This document shows positions 47,707-52,614 of a stretch of 64,000 nucleotides of DNA, piece by piece (the stretch's first letter is position 1; each line of letters begins with the position of its first letter). Source of the stretch: Akkermansia muciniphila (lineage in GTDB: Bacteria > Verrucomicrobiota > Verrucomicrobiia > Limisphaerales > BJHT01); NCBI GenBank assembly GCA_945861535.1, contig CAMAUZ010000009.1, positions 61,610-125,609 of the forward strand, written 5' to 3'. The notes under the pieces were generated by a model. It did no database searches and had not been told where the DNA came from. It saw only the letters and a list, made by a program, of their open reading frames with translations. The translations under genes were made by a program, and so were the position numbers.

Positions 47707-47780
47707 AGGCCGCGCGCCAGCCTGCGCCACAGAGTCTCCAAAACTCAGTTGTCTTGGGGCAGCACCAAGGCGGCCTGCCA
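47707..47780 (+). tRNA. tRNA-Trp (CCA), non-canonical elbow
   Basis: Acceptor AGGCCGC/GCGGCCT, G73 (as expected for Trp), CCA encoded. Anticodon loop CTCCAAA gives CCA with U33; stem GAGT/ACTC. T arm CTTGG-GGCAGCA-CCAAG has G54 G55. D arm GCGC-CAGCCT-GCGC has no GG in the loop. Confidence 0.75.
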
Positions 47781-47835
47781 TTTTCCATTCTGAAATCTCA
47801 AATCTCCAGTGCCACTTGCAAAACCCGTGCTTGTT

Positions 47836-47924
47836 TATCTTTTACCCACCATCTTTTACCATCTGTATCCCGTCCCCTCGTCCAAGGCCCAGGCAGTTGG
47901 TAAAAGATGAGGGGTAAAAGATGG
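47836..47924. repeat. Inverted ATCTTTTACC repeats inside the tRNA array (family L)
   Basis: TATCTTTTACCCACCATCTT at 47836 is mirrored by GGTAAAAGATGAGGGGTAAA ending 47924. It fills the 200-base gap between tRNA-Trp and tRNA-Ala, where no tRNA is seen. Confidence 0.8.
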
Positions 47925-47984
47925 AACGCCGGAACTGTGAAGCCGAGCTTTTACAAGCGCCTCTCCAATTTGCGATACTCTCCC

Positions 47985-48059
47985 GGGGTCGTGGCAGACA
48001 AGCAATGCACTTGCCCTGCAAGCAAGCCGATGTGGGAGCATTACCCACCGACTCCACCA
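47985..48059 (+). tRNA. tRNA-Ala (TGC), non-canonical elbow
   Basis: Acceptor GGGGTCG/CGACTCC includes the G3-U70 pair that defines alanine tRNAs; A73, CCA encoded. Anticodon arm CTTGC-CCTGCAA-GCAAG gives TGC with C33. D loop GACAAGCAA lacks GG. T arm GTGGG-AGCATTA-CCCAC has A54 G55 C56 and T58, reversing the usual 54-58 pair. Confidence 0.88.
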
Positions 48060-48066
48060 CTTTCAC

Positions 48067-48144
48067 TGCGGGAAACTCGACCAATGCACAGAGAGAAGCC
48101 TCATAAACTTCTACAGGTGGGTGTGACTCCCACTCCCGCTACCA
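48067..48144 (+). tRNA. tRNA-Met (CAT), non-canonical elbow
   Basis: Acceptor TGCGGGA/TCCCGCT leaves a T1-T72 mismatch, as initiator tRNAs have an unpaired 1-72; A73, CCA encoded. Anticodon loop CTCATAA is typical of Met. T arm GTGGG-TGTGACT-CCCAC has G55 but T56. It lacks the three G-C pairs of initiators in the anticodon stem, so initiator identity is uncertain. Confidence 0.78.
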
Positions 48145-48223
48145 CTTTACCGCGGGGCCGATTCCAGGGAATCCCTGCCCCGCGATTCCACCGCCCCGGT
48201 CTGAGCCAAAGACCGGGGCGCAA

Positions 48224-48299
48224 CAGCGCGTAGCGTAGCAGCCAACGCACCCGGCTTGGGACCGGGGGACCGCAGGTGCAACTCCTGCCGCGCTGACCA
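48224..48299 (+). tRNA. tRNA-Pro (TGG), non-canonical elbow
   Basis: Acceptor CAGCGCG/CGCGCTG, A73, CCA encoded. D arm GCGT-AGCAGCCA-ACGC has no GG. Anticodon arm CCCGG-CTTGGGA-CCGGG gives TGG with U33 and G37. T arm GCAGG-TGCAACT-CCTGC has G55. Confidence 0.9.
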
Positions 48300-48308
48300 A
48301 TTTCGTGT

Positions 48309-48384
48309 GCTGCCGTGGCCGAACACATCAGGCATCCACCTTCTAAGTGGACCGATGCGGGTGGAACTCCCGCCGGCAGCACCA
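48309..48384 (+). tRNA. tRNA-Arg (TCT), non-canonical elbow
   Basis: Acceptor GCTGCCG/CGGCAGC, A73, CCA encoded. D arm GCC-GAACACATCA-GGC. Anticodon arm TCCAC-CTTCTAA-GTGGA gives TCT. T arm GCGGG-TGGAACT-CCCGC has G55 G56. First of three arginine tRNAs in the array. Confidence 0.9.
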
Positions 48385-48385
48385 T

Positions 48386-48459
48386 TGCCAGATAGTGTCA
48401 AAGTAGCACGGCGGCCTGTTAAGCCGCTTGTCTTGGTGCGAGTCCAAGTCTGGCAGCCA
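48386..48459 (+). tRNA. tRNA-Asn (GTT), non-canonical elbow
   Basis: Starts two bases after the previous CCA. Acceptor TGCCAGA/TCTGGCA, G73 (expected for Asn), CCA encoded. D arm GTG-TCAAAGTAG-CAC. Anticodon arm GCGGC-CTGTTAA-GCCGC gives GTT. T arm CTTGG-TGCGAGT-CCAAG has G55. Confidence 0.9.
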
Positions 48460-48466
48460 TTTCTCC

Positions 48467-48555
48467 GGGTGCGGTGTCTGGAGCAGACTGTTTCTCTTGA
48501 TAACCCGAGAGTTTGCGGCCTGCAGCCCCGGCGCAGTCCCCTTCCACCCTCACCA
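48467..48555 (+). tRNA. Class II tRNA-like gene, identity unresolved
   Basis: 89 bases, exactly the length of the tRNA-Ser that follows. D arm GTCT-GGAGC-AGAC is clear, a CTCTT...GAGAG anticodon-like stem is present, and the unit ends ACCA. The acceptor (GGGTGCG against CACCCTC) pairs poorly and the T arm is not recognisable. The anticodon could be read as TAA, GAT or TGA depending on register. It may be a decayed or strongly deviant Leu or Ser tRNA. Confidence 0.4.
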
Positions 48556-48561
48556 TTTCAC

Positions 48562-48650
48562 GGAAGGCAGGCAGATATAAGCTGGCTGCACCTGTCCCGA
48601 AAACAGGATCGGCATCGCCGAGGTCGGAGCATTACCGACGCCTTCCGCCA
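48562..48650 (+). tRNA. tRNA-Ser (CGA), class II, non-canonical elbow
   Basis: Acceptor GGAAGGC/GCCTTCC, G73 (expected for Ser), CCA encoded. Anticodon arm CCTGT-CCCGAAA-ACAGG gives CGA with C33. The long variable arm TCGGC-ATC-GCCGA is intact. T arm GTCGG-AGCATTA-CCGAC has A54 G55. Confidence 0.9.
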
Positions 48651-48695
48651 TTTTGACCCCGATTTAACACGCAACCCTCAACCAAAGGCATTCCT

Positions 48696-48851
48696 ATGAA
48701 ACCACCCATCCGTTTCCAAAGTCAGTTGCCGGTGCGCCGCAGCTACAAACCGCGCCGCCCCCTCTGCATCCCGCGGGTGACCCGCGGCACCCTTGTGTTT
48801 CGCCCGGCCAATCGCTTCGGCGAGAAGCCACTGCTCACCATCGTCCCGTAG
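48696..48851 (+). CDS. Possible 51-residue basic protein between tRNAs
   Basis: ATG 48696, preceded by AAAGG at a suitable distance, opens a frame ending at TAG 48849-48851, inside the 5' acceptor region of the next tRNA. The product is basic and Pro/Arg-rich (VRRSYKPRRPLCIPRVTRG). No family recognised. It occupies the only other long spacer in this part of the array. It may be chance. Confidence 0.35.
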   Translation: MKPPIRFQSQLPVRRSYKPRRPLCIPRVTRGTLVFRPANRFGEKPLLTIVP

Positions 48852-48915
48852 CTTAATAGCAGAGCCCTCGCCCGATAAGCGAGAGACCGCGGAGCGTTAC
48901 CGCGCGGGACGACCA
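48842..48915 (+). tRNA. tRNA-Ile (GAT), non-canonical elbow
   Basis: Acceptor CGTCCCG/CGGGACG, A73, CCA encoded. D arm GCT-TAATAGCAG-AGC has no GG. Anticodon arm CTCGC-CCGATAA-GCGAG gives GAT with C33. T arm CGCGG-AGCGTTA-CCGCG has A54 G55 and T58. Confidence 0.9.
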
Positions 48916-48920
48916 TTTAC

Positions 48921-48956
48921 GGGGCGTCGGACTTCGGTCCGGCAGCCCCCTGACCA
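48921..48956 (+). other. UUCG-capped hairpin ending in ACCA
   Basis: GGGGC-gt-CGGAC-TTCG-GTCCG-gca-GCCCC followed by CTGACCA, lying exactly between tRNA-Ile and tRNA-Phe. A minihelix-like or processing element. Confidence 0.55.
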
Positions 48957-48957
48957 T

Positions 48958-49032
48958 CCCCGAGTAGCTGAGACAGATTAGCGCCTCCCTGAAGAGGAGG
49001 AGACGTGGGTGCGATACCTGCCTCGGGGACCA
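48958..49032 (+). tRNA. tRNA-Phe (GAA), non-canonical elbow
   Basis: Acceptor CCCCGAG/CTCGGGG, A73, CCA encoded. D arm GCT-GAGACAGATT-AGC. Anticodon arm CCTCC-CTGAAGA-GGAGG gives GAA with G37. T arm GTGGG-TGCGATA-CCTGC (two wobble pairs) has G55. Confidence 0.9.
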
Positions 49033-49038
49033 TTTCTC

Positions 49039-49116
49039 GTCCGTGAATGCAAAGCAGCTCGCGCAGCCTGCCCTTCAAGCAGGCCGTAGCCGGTGCAAGT
49101 CCGGCCACGGATACCA
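49039..49116 (+). tRNA. tRNA-Glu (TTC), non-canonical elbow
   Basis: Acceptor GTCCGTG/CACGGAT (G1-T72 wobble), A73, CCA encoded. Anticodon arm CCTGC-CCTTCAA-GCAGG gives TTC with C33. D stem TGC/GCA with a long loop lacking GG. T arm GCCGG-TGCAAGT-CCGGC has G55. Confidence 0.88.
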
Positions 49117-49118
49117 AC

Positions 49119-49198
49119 GCTCTCAAGGTGTAACGAGAACCCTGCACGCCGCCCTGCGAAGGCGGAGGTTCGTGGTGCAAATCCACGTGAGAGCACCA
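49119..49198 (+). tRNA. tRNA-Arg (GCG), non-canonical elbow
   Basis: Acceptor GCTCTCA/TGAGAGC, A73, CCA encoded. Anticodon arm CCGCC-CTGCGAA-GGCGG gives GCG; most bacteria read CGC/CGU with ACG modified to inosine, so GCG is unusual. Large D loop. T arm CGTGG-TGCAAAT-CCACG has G55. Confidence 0.88.
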
Positions 49199-49204
49199 AT
49201 TCCA

Positions 49205-49326
49205 ATGGCGAATGGAGAATGCCGAATGACGAATTGCCGGTGCGCTCGCCGACTCCTCGATTGGCGCGCCCCGTCATTCGCAATTCGTCATTCGTCATTC
49301 GTCATTCGTCATTCGTCATTCGTCAC
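49205..49326. repeat. CATTCGT tandem and inverted repeat inside the tRNA array (family J)
   Basis: GAATGACGAATTGCC-type arm near 49222 faces an array of six 7-base CATTCGT units at about 49274-49325. A related fragment is at 20535-20575. It abuts the 5' end of the tRNA-Thr-like gene and may have damaged it. Confidence 0.8.
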
Positions 49327-49330
49327 TCCT

Positions 49331-49403
49331 GTGCCTCAGCAGCTACAGGGCGGGTTTTGTAAACCCGAATTCGTCGGTGCGAGTCCCGGCTTCCTGCGCA
49401 CCA
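49331..49403 (+). tRNA. tRNA-Thr (TGT)-like gene, acceptor poorly paired
   Basis: The anticodon arm CGGGT-TTTGTAA-ACCCG is perfect and gives TGT. A T-arm-like GTCGG-TGCGAGT(C)-CCGGC with G55 follows, and the unit ends GCACCA. The acceptor pairs only in its first four positions (GTGC against GCGC) and the D arm is unclear. The 5' flank is the CATTCGT repeat, so the gene may be truncated or strongly deviant. Confidence 0.5.
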
Positions 49404-49513
49404 ACGAATAATGCGCCACCATGGCCTGTGCGTGCATGGCCCACGATCTAACGTCCCTAGGGAAATCGAACGCGGGCGGCAGCGACCGCATGCCGTCTGC
49501 GCTTTCACTTTCT

Positions 49514-49588
49514 GTCCCGTTGGCCGAGCAGCTCAGGCAATGGTCTGCAAAACCATGCAGGCGGGTGCAACTCCCGCACGGGACTCCA
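49514..49588 (+). tRNA. tRNA-Cys (GCA), non-canonical elbow
   Basis: Acceptor GTCCCGT/ACGGGAC, T73 (the cysteine identity base), CCA encoded. D arm GCC-GAGCAGCTCA-GGC. Anticodon arm ATGGT-CTGCAAA-ACCAT gives GCA. T arm GCGGG-TGCAACT-CCCGC has G55. Confidence 0.92.
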
Positions 49589-49682
49589 CTTTTTCCAAGT
49601 GAATCCGGTCCTCCGGCAGAGACCACGCACGGTCGAACAAAGGGCGGGGCACCGGACTCAGTGCGCTTGGGAGACTGTTTGC

Positions 49683-49758
49683 GCATCCGTGGTGAAATTA
49701 CATTCATACTCCGCTTCGAACGGAGAGTTTGCAGGTGAGAGTCCTGCCGGATGCACCA
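49683..49758 (+). tRNA. tRNA-Arg (TCG), non-canonical elbow
   Basis: Acceptor GCATCCG/CGGATGC, A73, CCA encoded. D arm TGAA-ATTACA-TTCA. Anticodon arm CTCCG-CTTCGAA-CGGAG gives TCG. T arm GCAGG-TGAGAGT-CCTGC has G55 A56. With the GCG tRNA it covers the CGN box. Confidence 0.9.
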
Positions 49759-49827
49759 ATTTGATCGGTTGAGAGTCTCTGGGATGACCAACTAAGTTTT
49801 CTCACCTTCGACTTTCAATCCTTTTCC

Positions 49828-49911
49828 GGGCGTGTGGTTAAACCCGAACAGCAGAGGGTCCAGACTCAGAATCTGGCAGCCTTGGGGGTGCAATTCCCTC
49901 CATGCCCACCA
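49828..49911 (+). tRNA. tRNA-Leu (CAG), non-canonical elbow
   Basis: Acceptor GGGCGTG/CATGCCC (one G-T), A73, CCA encoded. Anticodon arm CCAGA-CTCAGAA-TCTGG gives CAG. D stem ACCC/GGGT lies seven bases after the acceptor rather than two. The variable region is only about 8 bases, short for Leu. T arm GGGGG-TGCAATT-CCCTC has G55. Confidence 0.85.
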
Positions 49912-49915
49912 CTTT

Positions 49916-49972
49916 GCGGCGACTGACTTAAGCGGGTGGATAAATCATCAGTCGAAGGAAGTTGCCGCGCCA
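49916..49972 (+). other. 57-nt CCA-ended tRNA-like minihelix
   Basis: GCGGCGA at the 5' end pairs with TTGCCGC followed by G-CCA, exactly as an acceptor stem with G73. The 39 bases between are too short for a cloverleaf; alternatively CGACTGA pairs with TCAGTCG. It sits between tRNA-Leu and tRNA-Ser. Confidence 0.45.
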
Positions 49973-49980
49973 GCCTATTT

Positions 49981-50068
49981 GGAATGTCAACCGGACGAGC
50001 GAGCCGGGCCTCGGTGCTAACGAGCGCGTGCCTGCGGGCAAGTGGTGCAAGTCCACGACATTCCGCCA
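49981..50068 (+). tRNA. tRNA-Ser (GCT), class II, non-canonical elbow
   Basis: Acceptor GGAATGT/ACATTCC, G73, CCA encoded. D arm CCGG-ACGAGCGAG-CCGG. Anticodon loop GTGCTAA on a CTCG/CGAG stem gives GCT. Variable arm TGCC-TGCG-GGCA. T arm AGTGG-TGCAAGT-CCACG has G55. Confidence 0.88.
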
Positions 50069-50101
50069 CCTTTTGCCCAGGATGCTCTCGTCCTCGTCTG
50101 G

Positions 50102-50761
50102 TTAACAAGACTGCGCTCCCGCCACCTGTTTCAGCGCCCGGAGGAGAAACTCCCGGCGCTGACTCGAGAGTTGCGAGCCGAAGCGCAGGGACTTGGTTCC
50201 GAGTTCGATCTCGATCAGCGGCACATTCCGCTTGTTCTGCTGCCACTTGGTCAGCGAGCGGCGCACCGCTTTGACTTCGCTCCAGCGGAAACGCCGGGTC
50301 CAACCTATCGGCCCGATCCCGGTGAAGACTTCGCCGCGATCCCCTTCCCGTCGCACAGCGATCTTGCCGCAGACAGACATCAATGCGAACGGAATGAGAA
50401 ACAGGCTTCCGATTAGAAACGGCAAACCGAACAGGCATAGCTTCCAATCCCATGCTCCCTTGACAATTTGTGTTCCGTAGATTCCACCCAGTGAGCCACC
50501 TGACCACAACAGCACAAACGGAACCATGAAGAACGCGAGCGCTGAACGTGTTGTGGCACCCACCTCGAAGCCTCCGCCCATCTGCCGCAGCCACGTCCCG
50601 CCCGGTGGACGCGACATATCCATCGGCGGCTCCGCCTGCTCCTGCGAGAGTTCGGCGAAACTGAAGGTCTGCGAACACGACCGGCACAATGCCACGTCGG
50701 TCGCCACATTCACATCTTCCAGCGGAATACCGCGCCGGCACTTCGGACAGGAGATATTCAT
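50102..50761 (-). CDS. Zinc-ribbon membrane protein embedded in the tRNA array
   Basis: A 219-residue protein running against the array. The N-terminus is a zinc-ribbon (MNISCPKCRRGIP ... ALCRSCSQTF, two CxxC). Two hydrophobic helices follow (AFFMVPFVLLWSGGSLGGIY and LCLFGLPFLIGSLFLIPFAL), then a C-terminal domain of mixed strands (RFRWSEVKAVRRSLTKW). ATG 50761 starts at the zinc ribbon. No named family. Its 3' end is 33 bases from the tRNA-Ser CCA end, so it splits the last two tRNAs from the rest. Confidence 0.75.
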   Translation of the reverse strand: MNISCPKCRRGIPLEDVNVATDVALCRSCSQTFSFAELSQEQAEPPMDMSRPPGGTWLRQMGGGFEVGATTRSALAFFMVPFVLLWSGGSLGGIYGTQIVKGAWDWKLCLFGLPFLIGSLFLIPFALMSVCGKIAVRREGDRGEVFTGIGPIGWTRRFRWSEVKAVRRSLTKWQQNKRNVPLIEIELGTKSLRFGSQLSSQRREFLLRALKQVAGAQSC

Positions 50762-50842
50762 AGGTTCATCCTTATCCGCCAGCGAAACCAAGGCGAGCAA
50801 TTCCTCACCGCAAACAGACCACTACGCCGCCACTCATTTTCC

Positions 50843-50916
50843 GGCCTGCAAGCATTAAAGTGATGCATCGGACTTTTAATCCGAGGAACAGGGAGCGTTA
50901 CCCTGGCGGGCCACCA
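50843..50916 (+). tRNA. tRNA-Lys (TTT), non-canonical elbow
   Basis: Acceptor GGCCTGC/GCGGGCC (one T-G), A73, CCA encoded. D arm GCAT-TAAAGTG-ATGC. Anticodon arm TCGGA-CTTTTAA-TCCGA gives TTT. T arm CAGGG-AGCGTTA-CCCTG has A54 G55 and T58. Confidence 0.92.
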
Positions 50917-50921
50917 ACTTC

Positions 50922-50995
50922 AGCCTCGTGGTGTAACAGGAGCATACCGGGCTTTGACCCCGACGGACCCGGTGCGAATCCGGGCGAGGCAGCCA
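50922..50995 (+). tRNA. tRNA-Gln (TTG), non-canonical elbow
   Basis: Acceptor AGCCTCG/CGAGGCA leaves A1-A72 unpaired, which fits the weak 1-72 pair required by GlnRS; G73, CCA encoded. Anticodon arm CGGG-CTTTGAC-CCCG gives TTG. T arm CCCGG-TGCGAAT-CCGGG has G55. Last tRNA of the array. Confidence 0.88.
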
Positions 50996-51045
50996 CTCAC
51001 CGCCATAACCAACAGGAACAAACACCAACCCCGGGAGCCGTGTGC

Positions 51046-51088
51046 TGGTGCGACAGAGTCTTGCCCAAGGTCGCAGACTATCGCACCA
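51046..51088 (+). other. CCA-ended hairpin before the HNH gene
   Basis: TGGTGCGA...TCGCACCA forms an 8-bp stem continued by AGTCT/AGACT, ending CACCA, 25 bases before the HNH gene. It is the fourth such hairpin in the array region. Confidence 0.5.
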
Positions 51089-51112
51089 TCCCTTCGGTCA
51101 CCCTGTTGTTTT

Positions 51113-51697
51113 ATGTCCGACATCCTGAACAAAAACATCGTGCTCGTGCTCAACCGCAACTGGCAGGCGATCAACATCCGCACGCCGGCCGACGCGTTCT
51201 GCCAGATGGCCACGCAGGTCGCCACCGCGTTGGACATCATGGGCGAAGAACAAATCCGCCCGGTCTCCTGGGCCGAGTGGATCACCCTGCCCATCCGCGA
51301 CGGGGACCACGCTGTCCGCACGGTGCGCGGGGAAATACGCGTGCCTGCTGTGATCATCGCGGTGAACTACGCCAAGGTGCCGCAGCAGCGCCCGCGTCTC
51401 TGCGCGCGCTCGATCCGTGAGCGCGATGGCAACCGCTGCCAATACACCGGCCGCGTGCTCCATCCCGACGAGGGCAGCCTCGACCACGTCGTCCCCCGCT
51501 CGCGTGGCGGTGCGGACTCGTGGGAAAACCTCGTCTGGTCCGCCAAGGACGTGAACCAGCGCAAGGCCGACCGTCTCCCGCACGAAGCCGGTCTCCGGCT
51601 GCTCACCATTCCGCGCGCGCCAAAGGAACTGCCGGCCACGGCCTTCATTCGTAACTCGCATGGTATTGCGGCGTGGAAGCTGTTTCTGAAAAGCTGA
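51113..51697 (+). CDS. HNH endonuclease
   Basis: A 194-residue protein. An N-terminal ~95-residue domain (VLVLNRNWQAINIRTPADAF) typical of a bacterial HNH family leads to the nuclease core: RDGNRCQYTG, LDHVVPRSRGG, WENLVWSAKDVNQRKADR, which supply the H-N-H residues. Only one of the usual CxxC cysteines (CQYTG) is present. ATG 51113 follows directly after the array. Similar HNH genes accompany mobile DNA and phage tRNA clusters; here the link to the array is positional. Confidence 0.88.
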   Translation: MSDILNKNIVLVLNRNWQAINIRTPADAFCQMATQVATALDIMGEEQIRPVSWAEWITLPIRDGDHAVRTVRGEIRVPAVIIAVNYAKVPQQRPRLCARSIRERDGNRCQYTGRVLHPDEGSLDHVVPRSRGGADSWENLVWSAKDVNQRKADRLPHEAGLRLLTIPRAPKELPATAFIRNSHGIAAWKLFLKS

Positions 51698-51904
51698 AGT
51701 CACGGGAGGGCGGAGGTAAGGGTTCGCCCTCCCGAATGGTCAGCCACCCCAGCACTCAAGTGCTGGGCTATTCTCGATCGTCGCCGCGGGGCTAAGGCAG
51801 CGCGCACGGATCGCTGTTGGAAACTGAGTTGCGCCCGAATAGCTCACAGTCACCGCCCGCTTGACGCATAGGTGGCTCCAGCGGAGCTTCGTTTCCGTCT
51901 CCAT

Positions 51905-52546
51905 ATGAAAACTAATCTCTACCTCTCTCTTTTTGCTGGCTTCCTTCTTGCGGCGGGCGGGTCATTCGCAGCCGATACCGCGTCGAAGCCGGAGCCGCCG
52001 TTAGATTCGACCTACCGCCTGATCTACTACTCCGTGCTCGAGGGTGCGTTCGAGGACGGGTTGGGCAATGCGGACGTCGATCGTATTCTCCTGACTGGCC
52101 CGGACGGCAAAGGCTTCCAGCATTTCATTTATGCCTGTCCGCTCTGCATGCCGACCATCAATGCGTTGCAGACCTACCGGCAGCGGGCACCGATCTTCGG
52201 CTACAAAATTCACGGCAATCAGGCGGCGGAGAACACTTACGGCCCTGGATTGTCAGCCGAACTCCGCGTGCAACTCCGCAGCCCCGATCAGACCGCCCGT
52301 CTCGGGGTGGTCAACCAACTCGTCAAGCGCTGGGTCGAGCGCCGGCTCGCTTCGCTGCGACTGACACCGGAGGAACGCAAAACTGTTCAGGCGCAACTCG
52401 AGGAGGGCCGCAAGCGCGGCATGGAAATGCTCACGCGATTCAAGGCAGACAATTCCTTCGCGGTCTTCGCCCCCGGCTTCGAGAAGCAGGAGGAATGCGC
52501 TGCGTGTAACGGCGCGGTCGGCATGGGGTTCAAGGTGAAGCCGTAG
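51905..52546 (+). CDS. Exported protein of unknown function
   Basis: A 213-residue protein with a signal peptide (MKTNLYLSLFAGFLLAAGGS). It has two cysteine pairs: YACPLCMPTINAL near residue 83 and EECAACNGAVGMG near the C-terminus, which may bind metal or form disulphides. The middle is helical and charged (LTPEERKTVQAQLEEGRKRG). No family recognised. ATG 51905. The gap before it (51698-51904) holds nothing clear. Confidence 0.65.
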   Translation: MKTNLYLSLFAGFLLAAGGSFAADTASKPEPPLDSTYRLIYYSVLEGAFEDGLGNADVDRILLTGPDGKGFQHFIYACPLCMPTINALQTYRQRAPIFGYKIHGNQAAENTYGPGLSAELRVQLRSPDQTARLGVVNQLVKRWVERRLASLRLTPEERKTVQAQLEEGRKRGMEMLTRFKADNSFAVFAPGFEKQEECAACNGAVGMGFKVKP

Positions 52547-52614
52547 GGCTGAATCGGTGGAGCTCCCCGGACCTTTTCCATTGACCCTCCCGGTCCGCCC
52601 GGTTGAATCGCGCG

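Noticed and set aside
49274..49325. CRISPR-like tandem of CATTCGT units
   Set aside because: Repeats are only 7 bases and contiguous, with no spacers and no cas genes.
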